Below are positions 6,378 to 7,313 of a stretch of DNA of 7,313 nucleotides, piece by piece. Origin of the DNA: Gammaproteobacteria bacterium UBA3532 (GTDB lineage Bacteria; Pseudomonadota; Gammaproteobacteria; Enterobacterales; UBA3532); contig DFOV01000010.1 in NCBI GenBank assembly GCA_002376965.1, positions 1 to 7,313 on the forward strand. Direction: 5' to 3'. The first letter of the stretch is position 1. Every line of letters begins with the position of its first letter. The position numbers were made by a program, and so were the translations under genes. Under the pieces are notes generated by a model. That model had not been told where the DNA came from, did not search any database, and was given only the letters and a program-made list of their open reading frames with translations.

Positions 6378-7313
6378 TGGATGCACAACAGTTTTTGGCC
6401 GAGTTTGGCCATATTGCCAATGCACCGGGAGGCATAGCGCGGTTGCGGGAGCTGATCCTAGATTTAGCGATCCGCGGTGAGCTACTGGCTGAACAAACGG
6501 GCGTTTCAAATGCAACGTCGCTTATTAGAGAGATTATCGAATTTCGCTTGAAGCTTGTACAAGATGGAAAACTACGTAGGCCAACCCCTCTTCCCGAAAT
6601 CGAAGAATCTGAGCTTTCTTTTAAGTTGCCTGATAGCTGGGCCTTCGAGCGGCTAGGCAATATTTGTGAAATTGTTAGAGGGGTTACGTTTCCATCATCA
6701 AAAAAGCAAACGTTTAGAACAGATGATGTCGTAGCATGCCTTCGAACTAGCAATGTTCAAGCTGAAGTGGATTGGTCTGATCTAATTTTTATAAACCCTG
6801 ATCTTGTAAAAAGGGATGATCAGTGGATAGAGTTTGGCGATACCATGATTTCTATGGCTAACAGTTATGAGCTCGTTGGCAAGGTCGCACTTGTAAGGGA
6901 AGTAAAAGAGCGAGCTACATTTGGTGGTTTTATTGCGGCAATCCGCCCACATGTTATAGAGCCGGAGTATCTCTATCTCGTTTTGCGCAGTCCTTATATG
7001 CAATCAAGAATGCGTGTAACGGCAAGCCAAACTACCAACATCGCCAATATATCCTTGGGTGGAATGCGACCGATTCCAACCCCAATTCCGCCCAAGGAAG
7101 AACAATCCCGCATTGTCGCCAAAGTCGATGAACTGATGGCCCTATGCGATCAACTGGAAGCACAGCAACAAAAGCGCCGTACCCTGCAAAACCACCTGCG
7201 CCAAGCCACTCTGCAAGCCGTCGCCGCCAGCCAAAGCCCGCATGAATTACAAGAAAGCTGGCAACGATTGGAAGCGAATTTTGGGCAACTGTTTTCTGTG
7301 GCGGAGGATGTGG
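6377..7313 (+). CDS. hsdS: Type I specificity subunit (HsdS), 3' end outside window
   Basis: The open frame starts at an ATG sharing its A with the preceding TAA stop; GGGGAG (6363-6368) lies 8 bp upstream. It stays open to the window edge (312 complete codons). HsdS reads the DNA target and scaffolds two HsdM and the HsdR subunits. Residues 1-40 are a helical N-terminus (LAEFGHIANAPGGIARLRELIL). About 85-240 form the first target-recognition domain of the Methylase_S type, starting at LPDSWAFERLGNI and ending with the family-typical PIPTPIPPKEEQSRIV. About 240-285 form the long conserved spacer helix (KVDELMALCDQLEAQQQKRR...). The second recognition domain and second conserved helix must lie beyond 7313. 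Arginine codons AGA/AGG occur seven times between residues 51 and 211 but are rare in the neighbouring genes and absent from the spacer helix, suggesting the recognition domain was exchanged. The target sequence cannot be predicted from this. Confidence 0.95.
   Translation, partial: MDAQQFLAEFGHIANAPGGIARLRELILDLAIRGELLAEQTGVSNATSLIREIIEFRLKLVQDGKLRRPTPLPEIEESELSFKLPDSWAFERLGNICEIVRGVTFPSSKKQTFRTDDVVACLRTSNVQAEVDWSDLIFINPDLVKRDDQWIEFGDTMISMANSYELVGKVALVREVKERATFGGFIAAIRPHVIEPEYLYLVLRSPYMQSRMRVTASQTTNIANISLGGMRPIPTPIPPKEEQSRIVAKVDELMALCDQLEAQQQKRRTLQNHLRQATLQAVAASQSPHELQESWQRLEANFGQLFSVAEDV

Noticed and set aside
6280..6753. 157-codon open frame on the minus strand opposite the end of the DUF1016 gene and the start of hsdS
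   Set aside because: It is antisense to two recognisable genes, its protein is low-complexity and Ser-rich with no recognised domain, and it is the shadow of their codon bias.

Overview
The window looks like chromosomal DNA of a Gram-negative bacterium of moderate GC content, most likely a gammaproteobacterium. That placement rests on gene style (an exported SnoaL-like protein with a Sec signal peptide, clear Shine-Dalgarno sites, and the protein wording of the restriction genes). It is an impression, since no phylogenetic marker is present.

Layout. Positions 41-898 (minus strand) carry an exported protein made of two tandem SnoaL/NTF2-like domains. A 243-bp divergent intergenic region (899-1141) separates it from a plus-strand operon that runs to the right edge. 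The operon is a type I restriction-modification locus in the order: small excisionase-type HTH protein (1142-1339), hsdR (1354-3792), hsdM (3817-5598), a DUF1016/YhcG-family gene (5595-6377) and hsdS (6377 to beyond 7313, cut by the window). Gaps are 14 bp and 24 bp, followed by an ATGA overlap and a TAATG overlap, so the genes are probably co-transcribed, and the last three are probably translationally coupled.

How the genes work together. HsdS recognises a bipartite DNA site. HsdM2S methylates adenine at that site, and HsdR (PD-(D/E)xK nuclease plus SF2 translocase) joins to translocate and cut unmodified DNA. All catalytic motifs of HsdR and HsdM are intact, so the core system looks functional as far as it can be seen. 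The HTH protein is a candidate local regulator.

The most interesting part is the DUF1016 gene. Full-length relatives carry a PD-(D/E)xK nuclease core in their C-terminal half. This copy is an uninterrupted 260-codon frame in which that core appears to have been removed cleanly, joining the N-terminal domain directly to the extreme C-terminal part. The same gene contains two near-identical imperfect DNA palindromes exactly 108 bp apart and in the same reading frame. Together these suggest a nuclease-less DUF1016 protein kept as a structural or regulatory partner of the type I enzyme, or a recent deletion derivative.
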